A stretch of 48,640 nucleotides of DNA from Bacteroidota bacterium (GTDB taxonomy: Bacteria > Bacteroidota > Bacteroidia > M30B66): positions 1 to 48,640 of the forward strand of contig JAIXUS010000017.1 in the NCBI GenBank assembly GCA_027483445.1, written 5' to 3'. A program made the translations under genes and the position numbers. The first letter of the stretch is position 1. Each line of letters begins with the position of its first letter. Positions 18,163 to 27,200 of the stretch are shown piece by piece. The notes under the pieces were generated by a model. That model was not told the origin of the DNA. It did no database searches and worked only from the letters and a program-made list of their open reading frames with translations.

Positions 18163-18930
18163 ATGCTTAAACCCTTGCTGCGTCGTACTTTGGCCTCTTT
18201 GGGCTATAGCCTTCGGAAAACACAAACCGAGCTAGAGGTAAACGGTATTCCACGTGATATCGACGATCCTGCGTTTCTCGAACTTTACAGCCGGTTTGGG
18301 AAGTATTCAATGACCGGCCCTCAGGCCATGTTTGCCCTCTATAAAGCCCTCGAATACATCAACCACAATAATGTTCCCGGCGACTTGGTCGAATGTGGAG
18401 TGTGGCGCGGTGGAAACGGCATGCTCATGGCTGCAATGCTCGATCATCTCGGCGATACCCAGCGTAAAATTTATCTTTACGATACCTACGAAGGCATGAC
18501 AGAGCCCGGCGCCCCCGATGTGGAACTGTTTGGTCATCACGCCCGCGAACGCCTCCAAAACGAATCTAAACAACAAGCCGATTCTGTTTGGTGCATGGCT
18601 TCACTCGAAGAAGTAAAACACAACATAAGCCTTGAAAAGCTTAGTCCTGAACGCTTCGTTTTCGTGCAAGGAAGGGTAGAGGAAACCATCCCGAACACCA
18701 TTCCCGATCACATCGCATTGCTTAGGCTCGATACAGATTGGTATGAATCAACACGGCACGAGCTGCTGCACTGTTACCCTCGACTGGCTTCGCAAGGCGT
18801 GCTAATCATCGACGATTACGGACATTGGAAAGGTGCCCGAAAAGCCACCGATGAATACTTCCAAAGCCTGGAGCGCATTCCTTTGTTGCAACGCATCGAC
18901 TACAGTGTTCGGTTTGCCATCAAGCCCTAG
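18163..18930 (+). CDS. TylF/MycF-like (macrocin O-methyltransferase family) protein
   Basis: This protein of about 255 residues is an S-adenosylmethionine-dependent methyltransferase. The SAM-binding block is GDLVECGVWRGGNGMLM (about residues 67-83). LYDTYEGMTEP follows, then a metal-binding region with LRLDTDWYEST and LIIDDYGHWKGA, which gives the Asp residues expected of TylF-type enzymes. Family members methylate sugars or other hydroxyls in natural products and glycans; here it may act on a surface polysaccharide. I prefer the ATG at 18163 (MLKPLLRR) to an upstream TTG at 18133. Its TAG stop overlaps the TAG of the convergent gene in the palindrome CTAG. Confidence 0.85.
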   Translation: MLKPLLRRTLASLGYSLRKTQTELEVNGIPRDIDDPAFLELYSRFGKYSMTGPQAMFALYKALEYINHNNVPGDLVECGVWRGGNGMLMAAMLDHLGDTQRKIYLYDTYEGMTEPGAPDVELFGHHARERLQNESKQQADSVWCMASLEEVKHNISLEKLSPERFVFVQGRVEETIPNTIPDHIALLRLDTDWYESTRHELLHCYPRLASQGVLIIDDYGHWKGARKATDEYFQSLERIPLLQRIDYSVRFAIKP

Positions 18931-21368
18931 AGCTCAGGCATTTCGGTTCCACCGCTGCCCGGTTCGCGCCGGCCTTGACTGCGGCGCCGGAAAACGCTTA
19001 CATCTTGCTCTCCGAAGTTCCAGGTTATATTGAAACGCAAATACCGAACTTCCCAGCGCCGAACGAGCTCCTGGGTAAACAAAGCATTGCTAATGCGCGT
19101 TCCAAAACGCTTGGTGTTCGCCACATCGCTCAATGTGGCCGATAGCTGCCAATGGCTGTTAAACCGGTAATTCACCGAGGCATCCGCAAAGTAAACCGGA
19201 AGCAAAGTGCCTTGTGGAATAATCCGCGGAGCCTCATAATTCCCGCTCACTTGAAACGAGAGCTTATTGCTTGCACGATAGTTCAGCTGTAATCGGGCAT
19301 TCCAGCTCCAGCCTTCGTTCGAAGCCGAAACTGTGTCGCCCTGCACACTCACCCGTGAATAAAAGGCATGCCCGTAAGCACTCAGGTCGAACTGCTTGCC
19401 CAGCTTGCGTTTTAGGGTAAGCTCCGAGCCTGCATCCTGTCGTTGTTGCCCGTTTGCATAGGTGTTCACCAATACTTCGGGGTTGTTCGGTAGGGGAAAC
19501 ACCACGGTGGTGATGGCTCCATCGGTGTTGCGGCCGTAAACCGACATCAACCCGCTCCAGTCATCCCCCGTTAGGGAATAATTTAACTCGGCCAACATGA
19601 TGAACTCCGGCGCCAATACTGGGTTGCCGATTTGCACGCTTTGCCGGTCGGCGTAGGTTACGAAGGGAATGAGCTGCATCCAGCCCGGGCGACCAATCTT
19701 GCGCGAAAGGTTCACCTGAAACTCGCGGCCCTTCGCCCCTTTACGCGATAGGTATATGGATGGAAACAGCACTTTATCAAGGTCTTCCAAACCATTCGGA
19801 TAGATGAATGCAAAATCTTCGTTCGTTTGCGAAGTGCGGGCTACAAACCACGTGTGTTCATAACGAAGGCCGGCCTGAAGGCTCCACTTACCAAACTTTT
19901 GCTGCCTGATTAAATATGCGGCACCAATGAAATCGTCGATGGTGATGCGGTTGCTCAGTGTGGGATCGCTAATGCTTTGGGCCAAGGTGTCGGCGCTTGA
20001 AAGGGCGGCAAAATCAGAGACCGAATACTTGTACGATAGCCTGAATCCGGATTCCCATCGCCCTTCGTCGCTGCCCGGCTTCACGTAATCGCCTTGTAAA
20101 CTGTACAGTGTGGCCTGACGTCGCCCGCGATTTTGGTTTCCCGATAGATTGAAGTTGTTCAGGCCCTCAGCGGTGATGGCATCAAGGTTATTCTGGTTGT
20201 TCGAGTGGGTAACATTGGCGTCGAACGTGAGTTCTCGCTCGGCCTGAGGAAAGTTTTTCTTCCACACCAAACCCGCCGAATGAACCTCCCAGTTGTTGGT
20301 TTGCAGGTTGTTACGCCGGCCGCTAAAAAAGGGTTCCGCATTTTTACCGTACAGCCCAAACTCTTGCAACTCGATGTTGAACATGCCGTTGGTGGAGTAA
20401 CTGTAAAAACTACTCAACTGGCTGCGAAGGCCGGTTTTATAGTCGAAGCCCGCGCGAACGTTATACCCATCGCGAAAGCTCCGGTTGCGATTGTCGAGCA
20501 GCAGCCGGAGAAACACCGAATCGGGCACTCCATATTCGCGGGTTGAACTGCCATCGTTGGGATTGAAGCTTTCGTTGTAGCCCGCCGAGAGCAGATAGCT
20601 GGCCTTGCCTTCGCGCACTTGAATATTGCCTTGAATAGATCGGCGCTGTAAGGTTCCGAGTCCTGCGTTGATGCGCCCGGAATAGCCAGGGTTCAGGTTT
20701 TTTTTCATCACCACATTAATGATTCCACCCGTAGCATCGGCGGTGAAGCGCGCAGAAGGGTTGGTGATGACCTCAATCCGCTCAATATCGTCGGCCGGAA
20801 TCATGTCGAGGGTCATCAGGCTTGGCCGGCCATCGACGAAAATGCTGGGCGTCTGGTTGCGGAGTTCGACGCTGTTGTTGCTGCCCACAATAACGCCTGG
20901 AATGTTTTTCAGGGCGTCGATGGCATTACCGCCGCGGGCCGCGAGGTCTTTTTCGACGGTGTAGCTTCTGCGGTCGATGCTCAGCGAGAGGGCTTCGCGC
21001 TCGGCGCTGATTTCGACGGTGTTAAGCAGCTTGTTTTTGGCTTTTAGGACGATATCTCCAAGGTCGGTGAGGCCGGGAGCCGGCGGAAGGCTGAACGGAA
21101 TGCTGCCGGGCTCGAAATCGATGCTCGAGGCTTTAGCGCGTAGTTTGCCGGAAGCCCTGAGGAGGGTTTCAAACTCACCTTTTTCGTTGCAGAGTGCCCC
21201 GCCTACAAGGCTATCGCGTTCGTTATAGACCATCAACGTGGCAAAGGGAATACCCAGCTTGCCATTTTCAGTAACCACTTTACCAATTACTTTTCTGCCT
21301 TGTGCATGCAAGGGCGAATGACCCAACACCAGCCAAAGCACTACAAAGCCCAAAAATCGAATCCTCAT
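18927..21368 (-). CDS. TonB-dependent receptor family outer-membrane beta-barrel protein
   Basis: This protein of about 813 residues starts at MRIRFLGFVVLW (ATG 21368), where a signal peptide ends near LHAQ; the frame extends to 21422 but a TAnnTTTG box 7 nt upstream supports 21368. Residues about 23-110 form a carboxypeptidase-regulatory-like beta domain (KVIGKVVTENGKLGIPFATL). Residues about 150-240 form a plug domain (PSIFVDGRPSLMTL, ADDIERIEVITNPSARF, GGIINVVMK). The rest is a family-3 outer-membrane barrel (OMP_b-brl_3 type). No clear TonB box is visible. It could be a transporter for an unknown ligand. No SusD-like partner is adjacent. Confidence 0.9.
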   Translation of the reverse strand: MRIRFLGFVVLWLVLGHSPLHAQGRKVIGKVVTENGKLGIPFATLMVYNERDSLVGGALCNEKGEFETLLRASGKLRAKASSIDFEPGSIPFSLPPAPGLTDLGDIVLKAKNKLLNTVEISAEREALSLSIDRRSYTVEKDLAARGGNAIDALKNIPGVIVGSNNSVELRNQTPSIFVDGRPSLMTLDMIPADDIERIEVITNPSARFTADATGGIINVVMKKNLNPGYSGRINAGLGTLQRRSIQGNIQVREGKASYLLSAGYNESFNPNDGSSTREYGVPDSVFLRLLLDNRNRSFRDGYNVRAGFDYKTGLRSQLSSFYSYSTNGMFNIELQEFGLYGKNAEPFFSGRRNNLQTNNWEVHSAGLVWKKNFPQAERELTFDANVTHSNNQNNLDAITAEGLNNFNLSGNQNRGRRQATLYSLQGDYVKPGSDEGRWESGFRLSYKYSVSDFAALSSADTLAQSISDPTLSNRITIDDFIGAAYLIRQQKFGKWSLQAGLRYEHTWFVARTSQTNEDFAFIYPNGLEDLDKVLFPSIYLSRKGAKGREFQVNLSRKIGRPGWMQLIPFVTYADRQSVQIGNPVLAPEFIMLAELNYSLTGDDWSGLMSVYGRNTDGAITTVVFPLPNNPEVLVNTYANGQQRQDAGSELTLKRKLGKQFDLSAYGHAFYSRVSVQGDTVSASNEGWSWNARLQLNYRASNKLSFQVSGNYEAPRIIPQGTLLPVYFADASVNYRFNSHWQLSATLSDVANTKRFGTRISNALFTQELVRRWEVRYLRFNITWNFGEQDVSVFRRRSQGRREPGSGGTEMPEL

Positions 21369-21375
21369 CAGGCCG

Positions 21376-21383
21376 CAAAGGTA
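21376..21383 (-). promoter_or_regulatory. TAnnTTTG -7 box of the TonB-dependent receptor gene
   Basis: The minus strand reads TACCTTTG, 7 nt before the ATG at 21368. Confidence 0.45.
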
Positions 21384-21616
21384 GCAAAGGCGACCGGCGC
21401 TTTGGGCTAGGGGCAAGGACAAAATTGGGGGGCTGTCGGGAAACCTGTAGGATTAATGCCTTTGGCATAATGCAATAGTGATTAGTCCTGATAAGGTATT
21501 GTAATTTCGGGTATATTATTGCTGCCGAATTTATTAGGAATGTTTAAACCATTGCTAAATTTCCCTAAGGCATGTAAAAAGTTTGTGTGCGAGAAATATG
21601 GTGGTTTTTGTGGAAT

Positions 21617-21629
21617 GTTGTTATGAGGC
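21617..21629 (-). other. Cassette-end core-like site 1
   Basis: The sense (minus) strand reads GCCTCATAACAAC, just after the stop of the gene at 21639. It is a weaker version of the CCGCATAAC cores at sites 2 and 3. The remaining 270-bp gap to the receptor gene shows no clear partner arm. Confidence 0.3.
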
Positions 21630-21638
21630 TGTTTTTTT

Positions 21639-22403
21639 TCAAAATATTGATTTTTTTGTAATAACACCATCAACTATGTTTATTGATGTGAAACTTCCAA
21701 GCTTATATTTCCCTGTATTTGCAAGTTGTTTCTCAATGTAAACTAAGTCGCCTACCGAAATTGATTTCTCATAAACCTGCTCAATAACAATGGTTAAACC
21801 ATCAATAGTTTGATATTCTTTTGGGTAAGTTATCTTAAAAAGTTTTCCATTTTTTAATTCATAATAACGACCTGTGTTTTGAGATTTATATTTCCCATCA
21901 TCAGGCCGCTCTCCATCAATTGTGGCTTTCATCCCTAATTTCAAAAAAATCTCAGATGTACCTCTATAAATTTCTAACGTTTTACCATTCTCTAGCATGC
22001 CTGTAACCACATTAAATTTTTTGTAAGTAACAGATTGTAGATATTTCTTTACATCTAAGTCTGGTATTAAAGTTTCGTTTGCTAAGATGAATAGCTCATT
22101 ATTGGTTCCGTCGACTTTTAGAATCATAACAGCGTTATCGAAAAAGGACTGGTTTAGTAAAATCTTATCTTTTATTCTGTCAATTAATATGGACTTTGCT
22201 CCTTGTAGGTATTCCCAATTGCCTAATTGAACTTGTCCGTTGAGTGACAAAACTAATTGTCCGTCTCTTTTGAAAATATATTTGTGATAATTGGATTCAA
22301 TGTCAATTAGGACCCAAGGTTTATCAATGAATAATGCAGTGTTATCCAGTTTTTCACTGAACTGCGATAGTCTGTTTATTAGGTCTTGAAGGTATATTCT
22401 CAT
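21639..22403 (-). CDS. Hypothetical protein of an AT-rich cassette-like block
   Basis: This 254-residue cytoplasmic-looking protein has no signal peptide or membrane segment. It starts MRIYLQDLINRLSQFSEKLD and continues with KPWVLIDIESNYHKYIFKRDGQLVLS, then several strand-rich stretches (GNWEYLQGAKSILIDR, AVMILKVDGTNNELFILANE). I recall similar proteins in Bacteroidota but cannot name a family. Base composition is clearly more AT-rich than the flanking genes. No TAnnTTTG box lies at its start. Nine bases after its TGA stop the sense strand reads GCCTCATAAC, related to the CCGCATAAC found after the next two genes. This suggests a mobile gene cassette of unknown function. Confidence 0.6.
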   Translation of the reverse strand: MRIYLQDLINRLSQFSEKLDNTALFIDKPWVLIDIESNYHKYIFKRDGQLVLSLNGQVQLGNWEYLQGAKSILIDRIKDKILLNQSFFDNAVMILKVDGTNNELFILANETLIPDLDVKKYLQSVTYKKFNVVTGMLENGKTLEIYRGTSEIFLKLGMKATIDGERPDDGKYKSQNTGRYYELKNGKLFKITYPKEYQTIDGLTIVIEQVYEKSISVGDLVYIEKQLANTGKYKLGSFTSINIVDGVITKKSIF

Positions 22404-22578
22404 TTTGCTCTTTATCGCTCTTAAAATGACTTAAACGTATTCAGGTCTTAGTACATTTGGGAATTTTGAACCGAAAACGGCCAGTCACGACGAAAAAAAT
22501 AGTAAAAGACGAGAAACCCCAAATGCCTATAATTACTCAAACGGTCGAAGTTTGTAATTGCCTAAATTTACTTTTCCT

Positions 22579-22595
22579 CCATACCAGTTATGCGG
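22579..22595 (-). other. Cassette-end core-like site 2 (CCGCATAACTGGTATGG)
   Basis: The sense (minus) strand reads TAA then CCGCATAACTGGTATGG directly after the stop of the gene at 22596. It is an inverted match (AGTTATGCGG against CCGCATAACT) to the site at 23751-23766, so the two genes in between are bracketed by an inverted repeat. Confidence 0.45.
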
Positions 22596-23063
22596 TTAAA
22601 ATTCAACTGGTAAAAATTGCTTCTCAGTTTTCATTTCTGTCAGGCATGGATTATTCACTTGTCTAAATTCACTTTTATTTTCATAAGGAGTCATAACCCA
22701 CTTAAAGTCATCAAATGACCATAAAATCAGTTTTTGTGTATCATTCTTGACTTCTACAGTAAACTCGCAATTTACTCCTTTGTCTGCTGCATTCATGTAA
22801 AATGACCTATTACCCACCAGACGGATAAACTTGTTGATAACCAGACTATTTGGGCTGTCTAGTTGCCAGTAAATGGTCACATAACCGCTATCAATCGTAA
22901 TCATTGGTGTTCCTCCATTGCATGGGTCATATACTAAGTAACCCAAACTGTCACGCTCAACCTTAATCCACTTCTTGGGAAAATCGTCAAGACTTTTCCA
23001 AGTCGCTTGTCCAAATGAAACCAGAAAAGCTGAAGTAAGAATCACCGTAAATAAGCTTTTCAT
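22596..23063 (-). CDS. Hypothetical secreted protein of the cassette-like block
   Basis: This protein of about 155 residues starts at MKSLFTVILTSAFLVSF (ATG 23063), a short signal peptide ending near FGQ. The open frame extends to 23156 but the extra 31 residues are polar and lack a reason to be kept. The mature part (KSLDDFPKKWIKVERDSLGYLVYDPCNGGTP, ITIDSGYVTIYWQL, LWSFDDFKWVMTPYE) looks like a small beta-rich domain; no family is recognised. It is AT-rich, with no TAnnTTTG box upstream. The stop codon is followed immediately by CCGCATAAC on the sense strand. Confidence 0.55.
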   Translation of the reverse strand: MKSLFTVILTSAFLVSFGQATWKSLDDFPKKWIKVERDSLGYLVYDPCNGGTPMITIDSGYVTIYWQLDSPNSLVINKFIRLVGNRSFYMNAADKGVNCEFTVEVKNDTQKLILWSFDDFKWVMTPYENKSEFRQVNNPCLTEMKTEKQFLPVEF

Positions 23064-23102
23064 TTTACTTGAATCATTTGTTTGGAGCTTGCCTGTAGTA
23101 TT

Positions 23103-23240
23103 GCGGGCAACGGTTCGGCGGTTCGGCGCAGTTGCCAACTGATGCGCACCGGCCATTCAACATGCACCTAAGCCAAAGGTATACAACAAGGTTTAAATTA
23201 GCAAAATGCCCGGCAATTGAGTCAAACCGCTGTTATGCGG
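23103..23240 (-). other. attC-like foldable region between two cassette-like genes
   Basis: On the sense (minus) strand it begins with CCGCATAACAGCGGTTTGAC, whose TAA is the stop codon of the gene at 23233, and ends with GCCGAACCGTTGCCCGC. The two arms pair through GCGGTTTGAC and GCCGAACCG, with unpaired bases next to an AAC/GTT triplet. That is the general layout of an integron attC site. The arms pair imperfectly and no integrase gene is in the window, so this is a proposal only. Confidence 0.35.
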
Positions 23241-23727
23241 TCGGCTTTCTTGCCTTTCGCTGTTCATATTCACTTAAAAGTCTGTTTAATATTTCTATTT
23301 TTTCATTTTCAACTGGTTCGGTTTGGCAAAGTTGGTCAACCATTATATTGATGTCGTAAAATTGGTTGTCAGTCGTGATTTTTCCTTTCTCAATTATCTT
23401 GTCAATACGTTGGAAATAAGATTTAAAAATGTCAATGTCATACTTGGTTTTGTCTTGCAGATACTTGTTGAATTTTAAGTCACCTGTTTCTAATTGCATT
23501 TCTGTCAAGTCACGAAACCATTGTTTCAGCCTTGTCAGTCTTCCCTTTTGGTAATTTTCTTCTGTTTTTACTTTAAGTCCTTTGTAATGTTCCTCAGAGT
23601 CAAAGTCGGCTGTCTTGAATTGCATTTCTTTATTGTCAATGTAGTAATCAAGTGTCGCCAAGACCAAATCCCGATACTTTAAAAGTTGAGCCTGCTTTTC
23701 GTCTTGGTTGAGTTTATTGTCTGTCAT
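23233..23727 (-). CDS. Hypothetical alpha-helical protein of the cassette-like block
   Basis: This 164-residue protein is highly charged and predicted mostly helical (LKYRDLVLATLDYYIDNKEM, KGRLTRLKQWFRDLTEMQLE, EKIEILNRLLSEYEQRKARK). It has no signal peptide and no family I recognise. It is AT-rich relative to the flanks. The TAA stop is embedded in GCATAAC, the core-like end of the proposed cassette. Upstream the sense strand reads GTTATGCGGC 21 nt before the start, the inverted form of the same core. No promoter box is seen. Confidence 0.55.
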   Translation of the reverse strand: MTDNKLNQDEKQAQLLKYRDLVLATLDYYIDNKEMQFKTADFDSEEHYKGLKVKTEENYQKGRLTRLKQWFRDLTEMQLETGDLKFNKYLQDKTKYDIDIFKSYFQRIDKIIEKGKITTDNQFYDINIMVDQLCQTEPVENEKIEILNRLLSEYEQRKARKPTA

Positions 23728-23750
23728 TAGCTGAGTCGTCTTTTAAGCTG

Positions 23751-23766
23751 CCGCATAACTAGTATC
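23751..23766 (+). other. Cassette boundary core-like site (CCGCATAACTAGTATC)
   Basis: This is the inverted partner of the site at 22579-22595 (CCGCATAACT shared exactly). On the minus strand it reads GATACTAGTTATGCGG and marks the 5' boundary of the block. It has no counterpart arm in the next 150 bp, so an upstream cassette, if it existed, has been lost. Confidence 0.4.
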
Positions 23767-24226
23767 TACATACATTTTATTAGCGCATTTTGTCATTTTC
23801 ACACCCGCGAATTAACGTACTCCTTTTCTGTTTTCAAAGCCAGGTCAACATATCTAGTCCGGATTAAGGGTTGAGCCCATATACAGGTTGAGCCGCAACA
23901 CTAAGGGCTGTGCAGGCTTGTTTGCGTACTGCGTTGGTTTGGTGGGCCCCGAAATGCCGCAAATGCTATTGGTCGGAGGCATGGTGAATTGTTAAAATCA
24001 CATTACGAGGGCTCGGCGGCTGCGGTGTATATGGTGTTGGGTTGGCCGGTGCAAGAAATCGACTTAATTGGGTTTGAGTTTAGGGTTAATGAATACATAA
24101 TCAATACATTATCGTTCGATAGCCTTGTGTAAACCTACGTAATGCCGAAGCCTATTCTCGTGCAAATCTGAAAAACCCGGACGCGGCATGTCCGTAAACA
24201 TGGAGAGCATTTAGTACTGCTCCGGC
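23767..24226. other. 460-bp non-coding gap before the giant adhesin
   Basis: No supported gene. Plus-strand frames of 30-60 codons here (for example one containing VYMVLGWPVQEIDLIGFEF, ending near 24131) lack a start and may be coding relics. I see no TAnnTTTG box close to the adhesin start at 24227. Confidence 0.4.
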
Positions 24227-27200
24227 ATGCGCACTAAACAACACTGTAAATCTACTCCAACAAGCGGCATTCGTGCTATTCTGGCATTCTTGGCCATTGT
24301 GTGCATTCAGCTGGTGGCCATGGGCCAAGGTGGCCGGTTTAACAACTGGTACTTTGGCAATACGGCGGGTGTGTCATTTGCCTCAGGGGCTCCGGTGGCG
24401 CTTACCAACGGGGTGCTGTCGACCACCGAGGGCTGTGCTTCAATCTCCACCGAGGCCGGCAATCTGCTGTTTTACACCGACGGGGTAACAGTGTGGAATG
24501 CCAACCACCTGCCAATGACCAATGGTACCGGTCTTACCGGACATGCATCATCCACCCAAAGTGCCATTATTGTACAGCAACCCTTAAATCCTAACCGCTA
24601 CTTTATTTTTACTGCCGATGCCGACGTCGGTCCGAATGGCATTCGCTACTCGGTTGTCGATATGAGTCTATCGGCCGGCTTGGGCGCCGTAACCACCACC
24701 AAGAATGTTCCCTTGCAAACCCCTTCGTGCGAGAAAATTTGCGCAGTGAGGCATTGCAACAACCGCGATGTATGGATTGTGAGTCACGACTGGAATTCGA
24801 ACACCTTCCGCACCTGGCTGCTTACGCCCACGGGCTTAAACACCACGCCAGTGCTCAGCAATGCGGGCATTGTGCCGAGCGGCATCGTGCAGTCGGGATA
24901 TGGGCAACTTAAGGCCAATCTCGACGGCAACCGCCTGCTGGCCTGCTATTATGGCTTTGCGGGCAGTGGCGCCAACCGTATGGAGGCCTACGATTTTAAC
25001 AATTCAACCGGGGTGGTCTCTAACGCCATCACCCTGGCCAGCGATGTAGGTCTATACGGTTGCGAGTTTTCGCCCAACGGGCGGATGGCCTACGGTGCCA
25101 CCAATCCGGGTACCCTCATACAATTTAACCTTTGTGCGGGCAACGCGGCGGCTATCGTGGCCAGTCGCTTTGTGGTGGCCACCACCGGACCCATCATTGG
25201 GAGTTTGCAGTTAGGTCCAGACGGACGTATCTATATTGCCCGGAATTCCACCTTTCTATCGGTGATTAACAACCCCAACACAGCCGGAGCGGGCTGTGGG
25301 TTTGTGAATGGGGCCATCCCGCTTGCCGGGCGTACCTCTCGCGTGGGCTTGCCCAATATGGCTTCTTTTTATCTAAGGCCACCAACGCCTCCCTTCACAG
25401 CAACGGCAAACTGCTTAAATGTTGGATTTTCGGCCCCTTCGGTGAGTACCTCGGCCAACAGTTGCGCCGGCGCATCGAGTGCTATTCAATCGGTGCAGTG
25501 GAACTTTGGCGACCCGGCATCAGGGGCGGCAAACACCTCTACCTTACTTAACCCTTCGCATACCTTTAGTGCGGTGGGCACCTATTCGGTACGTTTGGTA
25601 CTGAACCTCGGTTGTTACAACGATACTTTAATTCAGAGCATTACCCTAAACGGGTTTAATGTAAGCACCTCTACAACACCGGCTTCGTGCGGCGCCAACA
25701 ACGGAACGGCCTCGGTAACGCCTGCAGTGCCCGGCGTTTATACGTATGCCTGGAGTAACGGTCAAACTACGGCCACGGCAACCGGACTGGCAGCCGGCAA
25801 CTACAGCGTTACGGTAACATCACTGGCGGGCTGTTCAACGGTGGCTAATGTAACAGTGAGTTCGGGTGGGGCTTTGACGTTAAATGTGAATCCACAAAAT
25901 GCCACTTGCTTTGGATCGGCTTCGGGCAGTGCCGCCGCCAGCACAACAGGTGGAGTAGCGCCTTACACCTACGCCTGGAGTAATGGTGGGGCAGGAGCGA
26001 GTGTTAGTGGACTTTCAGCGGGCAGCTACAGCGTTACGGTTACCGATGCTTCAGGGTGCAGCGCTACACAGTCGTTTAACATTGCCCAGCCAACCGCCTT
26101 AAATGCTACGGTAAATGTGGCTCCGCCTACGTGCAGTGCCGTTACAGGCTCGGCCTCGTTGAGTGTAAGCGGAGGCACGGCACCTTATACTTACGCCTGG
26201 AGCTCTGGAAGCACGGCCGCCTCAGTAAGCGGTCTGGCAAACGGTAGTTATTCGGTGGTGGTTACCGACAACAATGGATGCAGCCTAACCCGAAACTTCT
26301 CGATTAATATACCGCCTGCTCTTACGGCAACCTTGAATGCTACCGCGATTTCCTGTTCAGGTGCGGCCAATGGTAGTGCAAGTTTAAGTGCATCAGGCGG
26401 TACGCCGCCCTACACCTATGCATGGAGCAATGGAGCAACAACGGCAGCAGTGAGTAATTTACCACCCGGCGCCATTTCGGTTACCCTTACCGATGCTGCT
26501 GGCTGCACCATTACCCGCAACACAACAATTACACAGCCATCGCCTTTGCAGCTGAACCTCAATGTTGCACAGCCAACGTGCAGTACGCCAAGCGGATCCA
26601 TTTCGGCCAACGTGAGCGGCGGAACATCGCCCTATACCTACAGTTGGAGCAGTGGACAAAGCACAGCTGCTCTCTCAGGATTGAGCGCTGGCTCCTACAC
26701 CTTAACGGTGAGTGATGCAAATGGCTGCCAGGTGAGCCAAACCGGCACTTTGAACTTGGTAAATGGTATAACGGTGAGTATCAATTCCAGCAACCTTACC
26801 TGCTTTGGAGCTGCAAATGGCTCGGCCACTGCGGTGGTAAGCGGCGGCGGTGCACCGTATACGTATGCCTGGAGCAGCGGACAAACAACTCCGATTGTGA
26901 ACGGTCTGAATGCCGGAGTTTACACGGTAACAGCCACCAACTCGAATGGCTGCAGTGCTTCGGCTTCAACAACACTTACCCAGCCCGGTGGCATAAGTTT
27001 AAGCCTCAGTGCGACCGAGGCTTCGTGCGGTGCGGCCAATGGAACAGCGGCGGTGGTGGCATCGGGCGGACAGTTACCTTACACCTACAGCTGGAATACG
27101 AATCCGATCCAAACCACTGCGGGCTTAAGTGGACTTACTGCAGGCACTTACCAGGTAACTGTTAGCGATGCAAACGGCTGTAGCGTTCAAGGCAATGCGG

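Noticed and set aside
21482-21673. 63-codon minus-strand frame after the cassette-like gene
   Set aside because: It overlaps the end of the 21639 gene, lies in AT-rich DNA, and has no family signal; the chance of a random frame is high.
23767-24226. A small gene upstream of the adhesin
   Set aside because: Candidate frames lack start codons and known motifs; at most they are relics.
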